NCBI GenBank assembly: GCA_903851385.1
Contig: CAINOC010000038.1
Span: 1 to 38,868 of the forward strand
Source: an uncultured Chlorobiaceae bacterium
GTDB taxonomy: Bacteria > Bacteroidota > Chlorobiia > Chlorobiales > Chlorobiaceae
Length of the DNA: 38,868 bases
Reading direction: 5' to 3'
Shown: positions 16,998-25,079 of the stretch, piece after piece
Numbering within the stretch: the stretch's first letter is position 1
How the letters are laid out: each line of letters starts with the position of its first letter
Notes under the pieces: model-generated
What the model was told of the DNA's origin: nothing
The model's input: only the letters and a program-made list of their open reading frames with translations
Databases searched by the model: none
Translations under genes and position numbers: made by a program

Positions 16998-17768
16998 CTA
17001 CTCGATATTGGTAAAAGGAGTTAACTGATTTTGCTTTTTTCTCCATACAATCCCTGCAAATATTCCGCCTATTCCCATAAGAACAGCGGTTGAGGGTTCA
17101 GGTACAGGAGCTAAGGCTGGATCACCTGATTTGATTTGTACAGCATCGAGTACTCCACTTCCAGATAGTTTGGAATAGTTCACTGCAAGATACCCAGTAG
17201 CATCTGAAAAAGCCGTTATCTCAAAATAATTCTGATTTATAACGTAACCTGTTGTTGCTGTATTGGTTGTGAGTGTCCCAGCGAGTTGATCAGTCTTGTT
17301 ACTACCATTTGAATACTTTATGTTTGTTTTGTCACCAGGTGTTGAACTCTGGCTATAAACGTAAAGCGTGTACTTACTGTTAGTATTTAACCCTGAAAAC
17401 GACACCGTCTTACCGCTGCCGCTGCTGGTTGTGTAGGAATAACCTTCCAGTATGGTATTTGAATTAGCAGATAACCCATTCGTTAAGGTTAGGCTGGTAC
17501 CCCAAGTCACTTTAGCCGTGTTACCGGTCGCTAATCCAACCAAATCAGAAATGGTACTCGATCCATTATTTGCCTTATAATTGGAGTTAGTAACATTGAC
17601 CAACCTGTTGGTTAATGCAGGATCATTGATTGCCCCTAAAAAGGAACCTGGAAGTAATGAGTTACTGAAGCTGATAGTAATAACATCACTGGCTAGTGCT
17701 CGCTGAGGGCTATGGAGCAAAGCTAAAACAAAGAATACAAATAGAAATATGTTTTTAATAAACTGCAT
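16998..17768 (-). CDS. PEP-CTERM sorting-domain protein, secreted
   Basis: A secreted protein of 256 residues from the ATG at 17768; an alternative ATG at 17804 adds 12 residues. The later start gives a canonical signal peptide (MQFIKN, hydrophobic IFLFVFFVLALL, cleavage after ALAS). The mature part is Ser/Thr/Asn-rich and beta-strand-like, with VSFSGLNTNSKYTLYVYSQ typical of carbohydrate-associated surface domains. The C-terminus has a PEP-CTERM signal: VPEPSTAVLMGIGGI, a hydrophobic helix, then WRKK, followed by an unusual ten-residue-scale tail. PEP-CTERM proteins are processed by exosortases in exopolysaccharide-producing bacteria; no exosortase is in this window. The gene is isolated, with low-complexity composition unlike its neighbours. 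Confidence 0.82.
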   Translation of the reverse strand: MQFIKNIFLFVFFVLALLHSPQRALASDVITISFSNSLLPGSFLGAINDPALTNRLVNVTNSNYKANNGSSTISDLVGLATGNTAKVTWGTSLTLTNGLSANSNTILEGYSYTTSSGSGKTVSFSGLNTNSKYTLYVYSQSSTPGDKTNIKYSNGSNKTDQLAGTLTTNTATTGYVINQNYFEITAFSDATGYLAVNYSKLSGSGVLDAVQIKSGDPALAPVPEPSTAVLMGIGGIFAGIVWRKKQNQLTPFTNIE

Positions 17769-17804
17769 CACTGGTGTCCGGTTGTTAAAAACAATAGCAT
17801 CCAT

Positions 17805-18111
17805 ACCTGAATATAAATTCCCACCACTTTAAATACAATAATTACGCCAGATTTTGCATTATCCTTCAATATATCTCTGAACCGCTATTAATTACTGAGA
17901 TAAAAGACGGAAGACCAACTTTAGCTGCTGGCTGAAAAGAGCTATCCTCTCAGGACAGCTTGTGTTTTGTTGAGGTTCAGGAATCACCCCAAACGTCGAT
18001 AGGGGGCACCTCTATTTGTTCCTAAGGTTTAAAGTACAATTGAATGCATGAGGCCCAAGATCAAAATAAACACCTCATCCAAAGCAGACTCCAGGGAGTA
18101 AAAACACAAAA
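17805..18111. repeat. Intergenic stretch with dispersed repeat copy A
   Basis: No gene is seen between the PEP-CTERM gene and tRNA-Lys. The segment 17974-17992 (GGTTCAGGAATCACCCCAA) is identical over 19 bases to 35910-35928, and similarity extends leftwards (GTTTTGTTG-A/G) to 17964. A CAACTTTAG block lies upstream (about 17913), as in the other copy, but about 40 bases further away. CACCTCTATTT (about 18007-18017) recurs in the copy near 32000. This is one of three related noncoding repeats in the window. Confidence 0.6.
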
Positions 18112-18137
18112 GACTTACAAGCCTGAACCTGTAAGTC
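18112..18137 (-). terminator. Intrinsic terminator after tRNA-Lys
   Basis: GACTTACA (18112-18119) pairs perfectly with TGTAAGTC (18130-18137) around a ten-base loop. On the minus strand the stem is followed by TTTTGTGTTTTT. It lies 12 bases past the tRNA-Lys 3' end, so it should end the secG-tRNA-Lys transcript. Confidence 0.8.
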
Positions 18138-18148
18138 CTTATGTTATA

Positions 18149-18223
18149 TGGTGCGCCCGGGAGGACTCGAACCTCCAACCCATTGATTAAGAGTCAATTG
18201 CTCTACCATTGAGCCACAGGCGC
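18149..18223 (-). tRNA. tRNA-Lys (anticodon CUU)
   Basis: The minus strand folds as a cloverleaf. The acceptor is GCGCCTG paired with CGGGCGC (one G-U), discriminator A, and an encoded CCA at 18149-18151. The D-arm includes GGCTCAATGGTAGAGC. The anticodon stem ATTGA/TCAAT encloses loop CTCTTAA, giving anticodon CTT (Lys). The T-arm includes GGTTCGAGTCC. The other tRNAs in this window do not encode CCA. It lies 8 bases downstream of secG. Confidence 0.96.
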
Positions 18224-18231
18224 ATATAATC

Positions 18232-18582
18232 TTATTTTGCAGGCAACGCTGGAAGCGATGGTGCTGCAGGCAATGTATTACCTGGAGCCGCAGGCGCTGC
18301 AGGAATAGTTCTCTGAAGTATGCTTTCCGGCGTGGCTGTTGCAGCCTTTCTGCCAGGAAGAGTAAACTGTGCTATAAAACAAAGCACCATAACGATAGCA
18401 GCAAGAATACCGGTAGTCTTGCTTAAAAAATCACCAGTCCTTCTTACCCCAAGCGTCTGAACAGTGCCAAGGCCTGACATTCCGCCGGCAAGGCCGCTGC
18501 CGCTCTTGGGACTCTGCAGCAAAATTGAGCCAATAAGCAGGATCGATGCAAGTAAACCTACTATGACAATAAAAACATGCAT
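18232..18582 (-). CDS. secG: Preprotein translocase subunit SecG
   Basis: A 116-residue SecG, the small accessory subunit of the SecYEG translocon in the inner membrane. Two transmembrane helices (about 2-22 and 54-74) flank the conserved cytoplasmic loop [19 protein letters not shown], in the place of the family's Gln-rich/Gly-rich loop. The C-terminal extension (80-116) is Ala/Pro-rich and low complexity, common in this family. It is divergent from the DUF2905 gene and is followed by tRNA-Lys on the same strand, probably as one transcript. Confidence 0.92.
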   Translation of the reverse strand: MHVFIVIVGLLASILLIGSILLQSPKSGSGLAGGMSGLGTVQTLGVRRTGDFLSKTTGILAAIVMVLCFIAQFTLPGRKAATATPESILQRTIPAAPAAPGNTLPAAPSLPALPAK

Positions 18583-18668
18583 TTACAGCCGCTTTAATAA
18601 TTTTGCAAATATCGTATCTTCATATGATAATGGCCTTAAGTTAGCAACTTTTAAAAAATATCCAAATC

Positions 18669-18911
18669 GTGTTTTCTGATGCTGGAAAAATAGTTGTAGT
18701 AGCAGGTCTTATAATCGTGGGATTCGGCCTGCTCCTTATGGCTTTTGAGGGTGCAGCTGGAGGACGGTGGTTCAGCTGGCTGGGAAACATCCCGCTTGAT
18801 ATCAAGATAGAGAAAAGTAACTTCCGGTTTTATTTTCCAATTGGCTCCTCAATAGCTCTTTCAGTTCTGGTGAGCTTCGTGCTTTTTCTTATCAACAAAT
18901 TTATCCGCTAA
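18669..18911 (+). CDS. DUF2905 small membrane protein
   Basis: An 80-residue protein with two transmembrane helices (about 7-27 and 56-78). The conserved connecting segment [24 protein letters not shown] is the DUF2905 signature (G-x-x-P-x-D-I-x-I-x-x-x-N-F-x-F-Y-F-P). It starts with GTG. Its stop is 11 bases before the hisB start, so the two genes are probably co-transcribed. The biochemical role of the family is unknown to me. Confidence 0.88.
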   Translation: MFSDAGKIVVVAGLIIVGFGLLLMAFEGAAGGRWFSWLGNIPLDIKIEKSNFRFYFPIGSSIALSVLVSFVLFLINKFIR

Positions 18912-18922
18912 TCACTATACAC

Positions 18923-19525
18923 ATGCAAGAAAAAGCAAACACCGCGCTGCGTACCGCTACGGTAACGAGAACCACAAAAGAGACTGATATAACAGTGACT
19001 CTCTCTCTTGACGGTACAGGAGAAAGCTCGATTAATTCAGGAGTGGTATTTTTCGATCATATGCTGACGAATTTCAGCAAACATTCAGGATTTGATCTTT
19101 CACTAACATGCAAGGGTGATATTGAAGTGGATGACCATCATACCATTGAAGACATAGCCATTGTTCTTGGCAATGCCATTACCGATGCTCTTGGTGATAA
19201 ACGCGGCATAGCACGCTATGGATGGTCAATCATACCCATGGATGAGGCTCTGGCCCGCTGTGCGGTTGATCTTGGGGGGAGAAGTTTTTGTATCTTTGAT
19301 GCGAAATTCAAACGGGCGGTCATCAGAGGCTTTTCGACGGAAATGGTGAAGCATTTTTTTGTTTCGCTTTCGGAAAGCATGAAAGCCAATATACACCTGT
19401 CGATCCTTGAGGGAGAGAATACGCACCACAAAATTGAGGCGCTCTTCAAATCTTTTGCGTATGCGATGAAAGCGGCTGTTGCGGTTACAGGATCAGAAAT
19501 CCCATCAACCAAGGGAAAGCTTTAA
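18923..19525 (+). CDS. hisB: Imidazoleglycerol-phosphate dehydratase
   Basis: A 200-residue monofunctional HisB, the manganese-dependent dehydratase converting imidazoleglycerol phosphate to imidazoleacetol phosphate in histidine synthesis. Both halves of the duplicated metal-binding fold are visible: [17 protein letters not shown] with [14 protein letters not shown], and the second copy [19 protein letters not shown] with [15 protein letters not shown]. Length is normal for the enzyme without a phosphatase domain. It lies away from other his genes in this window. A 25-base palindrome overlaps its stop codon. Confidence 0.96.
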   Translation: MQEKANTALRTATVTRTTKETDITVTLSLDGTGESSINSGVVFFDHMLTNFSKHSGFDLSLTCKGDIEVDDHHTIEDIAIVLGNAITDALGDKRGIARYGWSIIPMDEALARCAVDLGGRSFCIFDAKFKRAVIRGFSTEMVKHFFVSLSESMKANIHLSILEGENTHHKIEALFKSFAYAMKAAVAVTGSEIPSTKGKL

Positions 19526-19535
19526 GCTTTCCCTT
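19511..19535. terminator. Perfect palindrome at hisB stop, convergent with rny
   Basis: AAGGGAAAGCTT (19511-19522) and AAGCTTTCCCTT (19524-19535) are perfect reverse complements around a single central base. The symmetrical hairpin spans the hisB stop and lies between convergent hisB and rny, so it may serve both transcripts. There is no T-tract on the plus strand beyond the short TT, so factor-independent termination is uncertain. Confidence 0.5.
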
Positions 19536-19554
19536 GCTGGGGCTTGAGCGGCTC

Positions 19555-21129
19555 TTATTTGGCGTAGGCTATTGAGCGTTTTTCGCGAACAATAGAGACT
19601 TTGATCTGGCCAGGATACTGCGCTTCAGATTCGATTTTATGGGCAATATCATGGGCAAGAACATCTGCCTGTGAGTCGCTGACATTATCACCTTCGACAA
19701 TAACCCTGATCTCCCTTCCGGCCTGCAGAGCATAGGTTTTCAGTACACCGGGGAATCCTTTGGCTATTTCTTCGAGGCTCTCAAGACGCTTTACATTGCC
19801 ATCGGAGGTTACCGCGCCACGGGCACCCGGCCTAGAGAGCGAAATAACATTGGCTGCATCAATGAGATCTGCAATGGGAGTCTCTTTGCCTACATCACCA
19901 TGATGAGCTGCAATTGCATTGAGTACCACGGAAGATTCGTTGAATTTTTTCATAAAGGTCATGCCGGTGATTGCATGAGGTTCATCACTTTCAGGCAGGA
20001 CAAGCCCGATATCGTGGAGAAGACCGGCACGTTTGGCAATACGGGCATCAAGCTTGAGTTCGGCAGCCATAAGGCCTGCAAGCATGGCAACTTCACGACT
20101 GTGCTGCAGAAGGTTCTGACCGTAGACGGTATAGAATTTCATTTTACCAATAAGAGAGATAACCTCGGCAGGCATATCAGAAATCTGCAGTGAGGAGAGC
20201 GCTTCTTCGCCGGCACTGATAATAACATCGTCAATCTCCTTTTTGGCATCTTCATAGGCTTTTTCAATAGCAACCGGATGAATGATTCCGTCAACAAGAA
20301 GTTTCTTGAGGGTAAGCTTGGCAAGCTCACGGCGCAGTGGATCAAAGCAGGAAAGAATAACAACCTCAGGGGTATCGTCAACAATGATATCGACACCGGT
20401 CGCGTTTTCAAAGGCTTTAATATTGCGTCCTTCACGTCCGATAATGCGACCTTTGAGCTCATCGCTCTGGATATGAACGACAGAGAGTGCGTTTTCGGTT
20501 GCCTGCTCGAATGAGATACGCTGGATAGCGGTCAAGAGTGTTTTTTCGGCAAGGCGACTGGCCTTCAGCTCTGCTTCTTCATGAATCTGATGAATGGTTT
20601 CAGTCGCTTCCTCACGAGCTTTTGCCACCATATTGTCAATCAGCATCTGCCTGGCATCCTCAGCCTGAAGGTTACTGATGCTTTCAAGGCGCTGATTCTG
20701 CTCTATAATAGTCCGGTCAAGCTCTTCTGCCCTGTGCTTAACGAGTTCTGTAGTCTGCTCGATCTCCTTACGCTGATCCTGCAGCTTGCGTTCGAGATCG
20801 CGGATACCATCACTCTGTTTTTTCAGCTGAGCTTCCTTTTGCTGAGTCTGCTTTTGAAGCTGGTTGTACTTGTTGTTTTTGATGACAACTTCCTGATCAA
20901 ACTCCCTGCGCTTCTTTTTCCACTCCTGATTAACTTCGCTGACTTTCAGTTCCTTGTACTCGTTAGCCTCTTTTTGTGCTTCCTGTACTATCTGCACCGC
21001 ACGTTCTTCGGCCTCGAGCACTTTGGTGGTTCCCAGCCGTTCGAGAAAAAAACGTCCCACGAAAAAACCTACGCCAAAAAAAACTAACGAAGCAAAAACA
21101 ATTAAAAACAGGTTTATAACTATTCCCAT
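19555..21129 (-). CDS. rny: Ribonuclease Y
   Basis: A 524-residue RNase Y, a membrane-tethered endoribonuclease that initiates mRNA decay. Its parts occur in the usual order: an N-terminal transmembrane helix (about 4-26), a long Glu/Gln/Lys-rich coiled coil (about 35-190), a KH domain with GRIIGREGRNIKAFENATGVD (about 225-245), and an HD domain with HSREVA and GLLHDIGL, where the HD pair binds metal. Length is typical. A strong Shine-Dalgarno sequence supports the start. It lies downstream of zapA and the 6S-like RNA, which ends about 55 bases before the start codon. Confidence 0.96.
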   Translation of the reverse strand: MGIVINLFLIVFASLVFFGVGFFVGRFFLERLGTTKVLEAEERAVQIVQEAQKEANEYKELKVSEVNQEWKKKRREFDQEVVIKNNKYNQLQKQTQQKEAQLKKQSDGIRDLERKLQDQRKEIEQTTELVKHRAEELDRTIIEQNQRLESISNLQAEDARQMLIDNMVAKAREEATETIHQIHEEAELKASRLAEKTLLTAIQRISFEQATENALSVVHIQSDELKGRIIGREGRNIKAFENATGVDIIVDDTPEVVILSCFDPLRRELAKLTLKKLLVDGIIHPVAIEKAYEDAKKEIDDVIISAGEEALSSLQISDMPAEVISLIGKMKFYTVYGQNLLQHSREVAMLAGLMAAELKLDARIAKRAGLLHDIGLVLPESDEPHAITGMTFMKKFNESSVVLNAIAAHHGDVGKETPIADLIDAANVISLSRPGARGAVTSDGNVKRLESLEEIAKGFPGVLKTYALQAGREIRVIVEGDNVSDSQADVLAHDIAHKIESEAQYPGQIKVSIVREKRSIAYAK

Positions 21130-21135
21130 TAAACT

Positions 21136-21141
21136 ACCTCC
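21136..21141 (-). promoter_or_regulatory. Ribosome binding site of rny
   Basis: GGAGGT on the minus strand, six bases before the rny ATG, is a near-perfect Shine-Dalgarno sequence. Most genes in this window lack one as strong, and it fixes the rny start at 21129. Confidence 0.8.
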
Positions 21142-21186
21142 ATTTTCATGCTCTTATTGTTAGCAACAAGAAGCACCATTTTAAAC

Positions 21187-21420
21187 AAAAAAAATCCGCA
21201 CCATGTTTTGAGGTGTGTAAGATCAAGAACCCGTTGTACACGGTGGGTGCCTCCTTCAGATTTTTTGCTTCCAAGGGAACAGTGTTTCCAATGCTCTTGA
21301 ATACTGAACGGATACGAACAGAAATTCAACAAGGCCTGCAATCAAAAAGAAGAGTTTGGCTCCCTATTCTTTAGAGTTAGTTCTTTTACTTACAAGACAC
21401 CTCAATCAGCTGGTGCGGAT
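21187..21420 (-). ncRNA. ssrS: Probable 6S RNA
   Basis: A non-coding minus-strand segment of about 234 bases closed by complementary ends. TGGTGCGGAT lies at the 3' end (21194-21203 region) and pairs perfectly over ten bases with ATCCGCACCA at the 5' end (21411-21420 region). The stem continues inward with AGGTGT and CTTAC-type blocks (21211-21221 with 21389-21402, three-base bulge). The 3' strand runs straight into an eight-T tract. A long, near-rod-like molecule with internal unpaired regions, located directly downstream of zapA, is the classical setting of ssrS. 6S RNA mimics an open promoter and binds sigma-70 RNA polymerase. Identification rests on structure, size and synteny, not on a covariance model. 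Confidence 0.68.
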
Positions 21421-21445
21421 ATTTCTTCTCTTTTAATGTAACGGT

Positions 21446-21709
21446 TTATTGCAGATTTTGCCCTATTAAAACATTGAGCCTGGCAAGGGTCTGCTTCAAC
21501 GACACAATTTCTTCTTCAAGTTCGATTCTTTTTTCTGCGAACGAAATTGCTGCAAGAACTGCCAGCTTTGCAGACTCAAATGTTGGTGCCTTTTCGGCAA
21601 AAAGCCGCATCACTCCATCAACATCACGAGCTGCTTTTTCGGTCAGTTCCCGTCTCTCGACCCTTAAAGGATAACTGTCGCCATAAACATTTACATCAAT
21701 TTTTTCCAT
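21446..21709 (-). CDS. zapA: Cell division protein ZapA
   Basis: An 87-residue ZapA, which cross-links FtsZ protofilaments at the division ring. The N-terminal beta-strand region has IDVNVYGDSYPLRV, followed by the helix LTEKAARDVDGVMRLFAEKAP and the conserved SAKLAVLAAISFAEKRIELEEE dimerisation helix with a coiled-coil C-terminus. Length is typical. It follows a coiled-coil protein gene by 9 bases and is followed by the 6S-like RNA. Confidence 0.88.
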   Translation of the reverse strand: MEKIDVNVYGDSYPLRVERRELTEKAARDVDGVMRLFAEKAPTFESAKLAVLAAISFAEKRIELEEEIVSLKQTLARLNVLIGQNLQ

Positions 21710-21718
21710 CTCATTACG

Positions 21719-22024
21719 TTACAAGGTCTGATTGTTTCTGAGCTCCATTTCTATTTTCTGCAAAATCATGACTAACTTGTGTTTTACCTGCATTTGTTCT
21801 GCATAGGAAAACACGCCTTCGGAACTTCCGCTTGCTTCCATGACCGTTGAACCGACACTTCCGGGCAGCTTACATGACCTCAAGATATTTTGCAGACTTG
21901 ATAGTTCAGATCGCAATAAATCATTCTCTTTCCGGCACTCGTTCAACCGGGCAATGAGGAGCTGAATATTTTCCTCAAGAAGGTTGACATCAACCTTGAT
22001 GTTCTGCCCATCGAAATCTTGCAT
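21719..22024 (-). CDS. Coiled-coil protein between pheT and zapA
   Basis: A 101-residue protein, mostly predicted coiled coil. Residues about 13-50 (LLEENIQLLIARLNECRKEN) and about 78-97 show heptad-like leucines and charged positions, and a Gly/Ser linker (54-70) lies between. There is no membrane segment or signal peptide. It lies 13 bases after pheT and 9 before zapA, so it is co-transcribed with zapA. By position and form it could be a ZapB-like division factor, but the sequence does not let me name it. Confidence 0.7.
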   Translation of the reverse strand: MQDFDGQNIKVDVNLLEENIQLLIARLNECRKENDLLRSELSSLQNILRSCKLPGSVGSTVMEASGSSEGVFSYAEQMQVKHKLVMILQKIEMELRNNQTL

Positions 22025-22037
22025 AGAACAAAGAGTA

Positions 22038-24450
22038 TCAGACTTGTCGAATTACCGCACCAAGCTTACTCTCGGCATTACTGCCGACTTTAGAAAGAAT
22101 ATCACTGATTCTTTCGTCCTGCAATGTTCCCGTATAATCAGCAATTTCAAGTGAGAGTGCAACACTGCGCTCTCCCCCATCTTTTTTGGTGCGCTGGAAA
22201 AGATCAAACACATTCACATCCCTGATTAAAGAGTCACTTGAACGGACAAGCTCCACAAGTGACTGAACGGTAACAGACGGCGGAAGAATAAGCGATAAAT
22301 CCCTCTGAACAACAGGAAATCTGGACGGTGGAACATAGGTAACATCCGGATTGAAACATAATTCCAGAACTGCCGCATCAATTTCAGCGACAAAAACGTC
22401 CTGGACTATATCAAAAGCATCCAAAAGGCCAGTATCGACCTGCTGAACCACCCCCCACTCTCTCGGAGCGGGTCTTTCCCTTTTCTATCACTTGAAGATC
22501 AACAGTGACAGTTTTTTCATTATAAATATTCACCGCTGATTTATCAAGCAAATTCAGCTTCTCCAAAAGCATCTCTACTGCGCCCATAACATCGTAAAAA
22601 TCAGCCTTTTCCGGCGGCAGGTTCCATACGCGGGGAAAACGGCTGCCCGTCATGGCGATAACAAGATACTCCTGTTCATGGAAGCCATCAAGCTGCGACT
22701 GACCAACTCTCTCAGCCTCTGGAACTGTCCGGAACCCCCTTGCTACCTCAAAGAACTTTAAATCCCTGTTACCGTGCCTGATATTATGGCTGATAACCTT
22801 GAGAAACCCAGGAATGAGGCCTGGCCGAAGAACCTCAAGACCTTCACTGATAGGGTTAAGAACACTGACAAGCCGGTCACTGAACAACCCGGCCTCTTCT
22901 CTTTTGATGAGCGGGTTGGTAAGAATTTCCCTGAAATTCAAACCGACCATGATGGAACGGAGGAAATCAGGAAAAAACTCCGGATACTTGCGGGACTCCG
23001 GGTAGGTTGTAGCCATCTCTGGGGAGGGCTGAATATTGTCGTAACCATAGAGACGGGCAATCTCTTCAACCAGATCTATTTCTCCTGAAACATCAACCCT
23101 GAATGACGGGACAATAAAGGTTATCGACTTTTCGTCAGTTCCGTGGACAGAAAAACCGATTCGCTGAAGCATGCCTGCCATATCGGCGGCACTTATGGAA
23201 CTGCCGAGGAGGGCGTTGACCTTGTCGGGCCTCAGAACTACCTGACGAAGATCATCACAGACACTACCCCACTCGCGGGTATCGTCAACTGTTCCACCGG
23301 CAAGCTCGAGAATAAGAGCTACTGCGCATTCGGCAGCCCGCTTGACGTTTCCCGGATCAATCCCTCTTTCAAACCGGTAAGAGGAATCAGAAGAAATACC
23401 GGCTTTTTTTGCTGATTTCCGGATCATGGATGGATCGAAATATGCGGCTTCAAGCAGAATATCAGTTGTGGTATCACTGACTGCTGAATCAAGACCGCCC
23501 ATGACACCTGCAAGAGCTGCAGGTTTTTCGCTGTCACAGATAACCGGCATTCCCGGTTCAACATGGCATACCTGCTGATTGATCGCTGTAAACTCTCCGC
23601 GCATATCACTTCTGACGACGACACGCTCTCCTGAAAGCTTGCCCAGATCGAAGGCGTGGAGTGGCTGACCAAGCGCATGAAGGATATAGTTGGTAATATC
23701 AACGATGTTATTCTTTGGCCGTAGATCAATACTTTCAAGCTTCCGGCAAAGCCACTCGGGTGAAGGGGCAACTTTTATGCCTCGTATGACAACGGCGGTA
23801 TAATAGGGACAGGCCTCGGCATCCTTGACATCCACAAGCGGACTGGTTGTTGAAAAGAATACCGGCGTATGCTTCGGGTAGTGTATTTTTTCCGGTTCTG
23901 CAAGCTCTCTGGCAACACCAAGATGGGAAAGAACATCGGGACGGTTAGGTGTTACTGCAATGTCGAGCTGAACATCGCCCTGAAGGTAGCGTGCAAATGG
24001 TTCTCCGATGGTGCATGTTGGTTCGAGCTCCATGACACCTGAGTGGTCGCCGGATAATCCAAGCTCATCGGCAGCGCAAATCATTCCAAAAGAGCGCTCG
24101 CCACGTATTTTTGATGCCTTTATGGTGATGGTTTGGCCATCTGGGAAGTGAAGCTTCGCTTTTTCAGTAGCAACAGGAACCAGCATTCCCGGTTTTACAT
24201 TCGGTGCGCCACATACAATCTGAAGGAGTTCATCACGGCCAACATCAACTTTGCAAATGGTCAGTCTTTCAGCATTGGGATGTGGCAGAACCTCTTCGAT
24301 TCGGCCGACAACAACGAGATCATCAGGAAGAGTGCACTCATGAACATCCTCCACTTCAAGCCCGAGAAACGTCAGCTTTTCGACAAGTGATGGGATACTG
24401 GAGGAAAAGGCGGGAAGAAAATCTTTGAGCCAGTTGACAGATATTTTCAT
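22038..24450 (-). CDS. pheT: Phenylalanyl-tRNA synthetase beta subunit, apparent frameshift
   Basis: The beta subunit of phenylalanyl-tRNA synthetase, about 803 residues if read through. Domains in order: N-terminal MKISVNWLKDFLP, EMAP/OB tRNA-binding domain (about 40-150; VGRIEEVLPHPNAERLTICKVD), B3/B4 editing domain, B5 domain, core, and C-terminal ferredoxin-fold anticodon-binding domain (RFPVVQRDLSLILP). The reading frame breaks at a run of six G (plus-strand C run 22451-22456): upstream residues end in TRSERVGGG, and the rest continues in another frame as VVQQVDTGLLDAFDIVQ. Five G would give a seamless RVGVVQQVD. Since the gene is essential, a sequencing error or slippage is likelier than loss. 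The start is set at the second ATG (24450), matching the family N-terminus. Confidence 0.9.
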
Positions 24451-24480
24451 AAGACGCGGGAAAATCTGCATTCATGAATT

Positions 24481-24515
24481 AAAAAAAGCCCTGAGCCGGC
24501 AACGAACAGAGCTTT
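24481..24515 (-). terminator. Intrinsic terminator between tRNA-Glu and pheT
   Basis: AAAGCCCTG (24485-24493) pairs with CAGAGCTTT (24507-24515), nine base pairs with one G-U, around a 13-base loop. On the minus strand the stem runs into seven T. It ends the tRNA transcript about 30 bases before the pheT start. Confidence 0.75.
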
Positions 24516-24527
24516 ACATATAAAGAG

Positions 24528-24599
24528 TGACCCCAACGGGATTCGAACCCGTCCCGCCACCTTGAAAGGGTGGTGACCTAACCGCTAGTCGATGGGGCC
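24528..24599 (-). tRNA. tRNA-Glu (anticodon UUC)
   Basis: A cloverleaf on the minus strand: acceptor GGCCCCA with TGGGGTC, discriminator A, anticodon stem CCACC/GGTGG around CTTTCAA giving TTC (Glu), T-arm GGGTTCGAATCCC. CCA is not encoded. It is the last tRNA of the four-gene cluster. Confidence 0.96.
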
Positions 24600-24609
24600 A
24601 AAAAACATG

Positions 24610-24684
24610 GGTGAATGAGGGGACTCGAACCCCCGGCCTCCAGGGCCACAACCTGGCGCTCTAACCAACTGAGCTACAATCACC
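24610..24684 (-). tRNA. tRNA-His (anticodon GUG)
   Basis: A cloverleaf on the minus strand with anticodon stem CCAGG/CCTGG around TTGTGGC, giving GTG (His). The acceptor GGTGATTG pairs with CATTCACC over eight positions including the diagnostic extra G(-1):C73 pair. One internal T-T mismatch is present. CCA is not encoded. Confidence 0.94.
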
Positions 24685-24710
24685 ATGGAAAAACTACGGA
24701 CTTCCATTTG

Positions 24711-24783
<73 letters not shown>

Positions 24784-24815
24784 AGCATCAATCATCAGAA
24801 CTTCTCCACTTTCTG

Positions 24816-24888
24816 TCGGGGTGCCGAGACTCGAACTCGGGGCCTCCTGGTCCCAAACCAGGCACGCTACCAACTGCGCCACACCCCG
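24816..24888 (-). tRNA. tRNA-Pro (anticodon UGG)
   Basis: A cloverleaf on the minus strand: acceptor CGGGGTG with CACCCCG, discriminator A, anticodon stem CCTGG/CCAGG around TTTGGGA giving TGG (Pro), T-arm GAGTTCGAGTCTC. It is the first tRNA of the cluster, about 25 bases from a good promoter. Confidence 0.96.
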
Positions 24889-24913
24889 TCTTCCATAACA
24901 GTAGAAGGCTCCT

Positions 24914-24941
24914 AATATACCACAAGAACAATAACTACCAA
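24914..24941 (-). promoter_or_regulatory. Candidate sigma-70 promoter of the tRNA cluster
   Basis: On the minus strand TTGGTA (24936-24941) and TATATT (24914-24919) are separated by 16 bases, a good match to -35 and -10 boxes. Transcription would begin near 24907, about 20 bases before the tRNA-Pro 5' end. The surrounding sequence is A+T rich and free of genes. Confidence 0.55.
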
Positions 24942-25079
24942 AAAATAATTTCAAAAAACACTACCTCGACAATCCGAACTTAAACGCTTTCGTAAAAAAG
25001 GGATAGACGCAATAATCCAAGGAAAAATGAATCATTGGAACAATAAAATTCCCCCCAACTGATTGCCTGCAACAGAGAA

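Noticed and set aside
9608-18148. tRNA-Lys as an attachment site for the island
   Set aside because: No integrase gene and no copy of the tRNA 3' end at the other boundary could be found, so no att site is annotated.
21129-21341. 70-codon minus-strand ORF within the 6S-like region
   Set aside because: The region is explained by long-range RNA pairing and a terminator; the ORF lacks family features.
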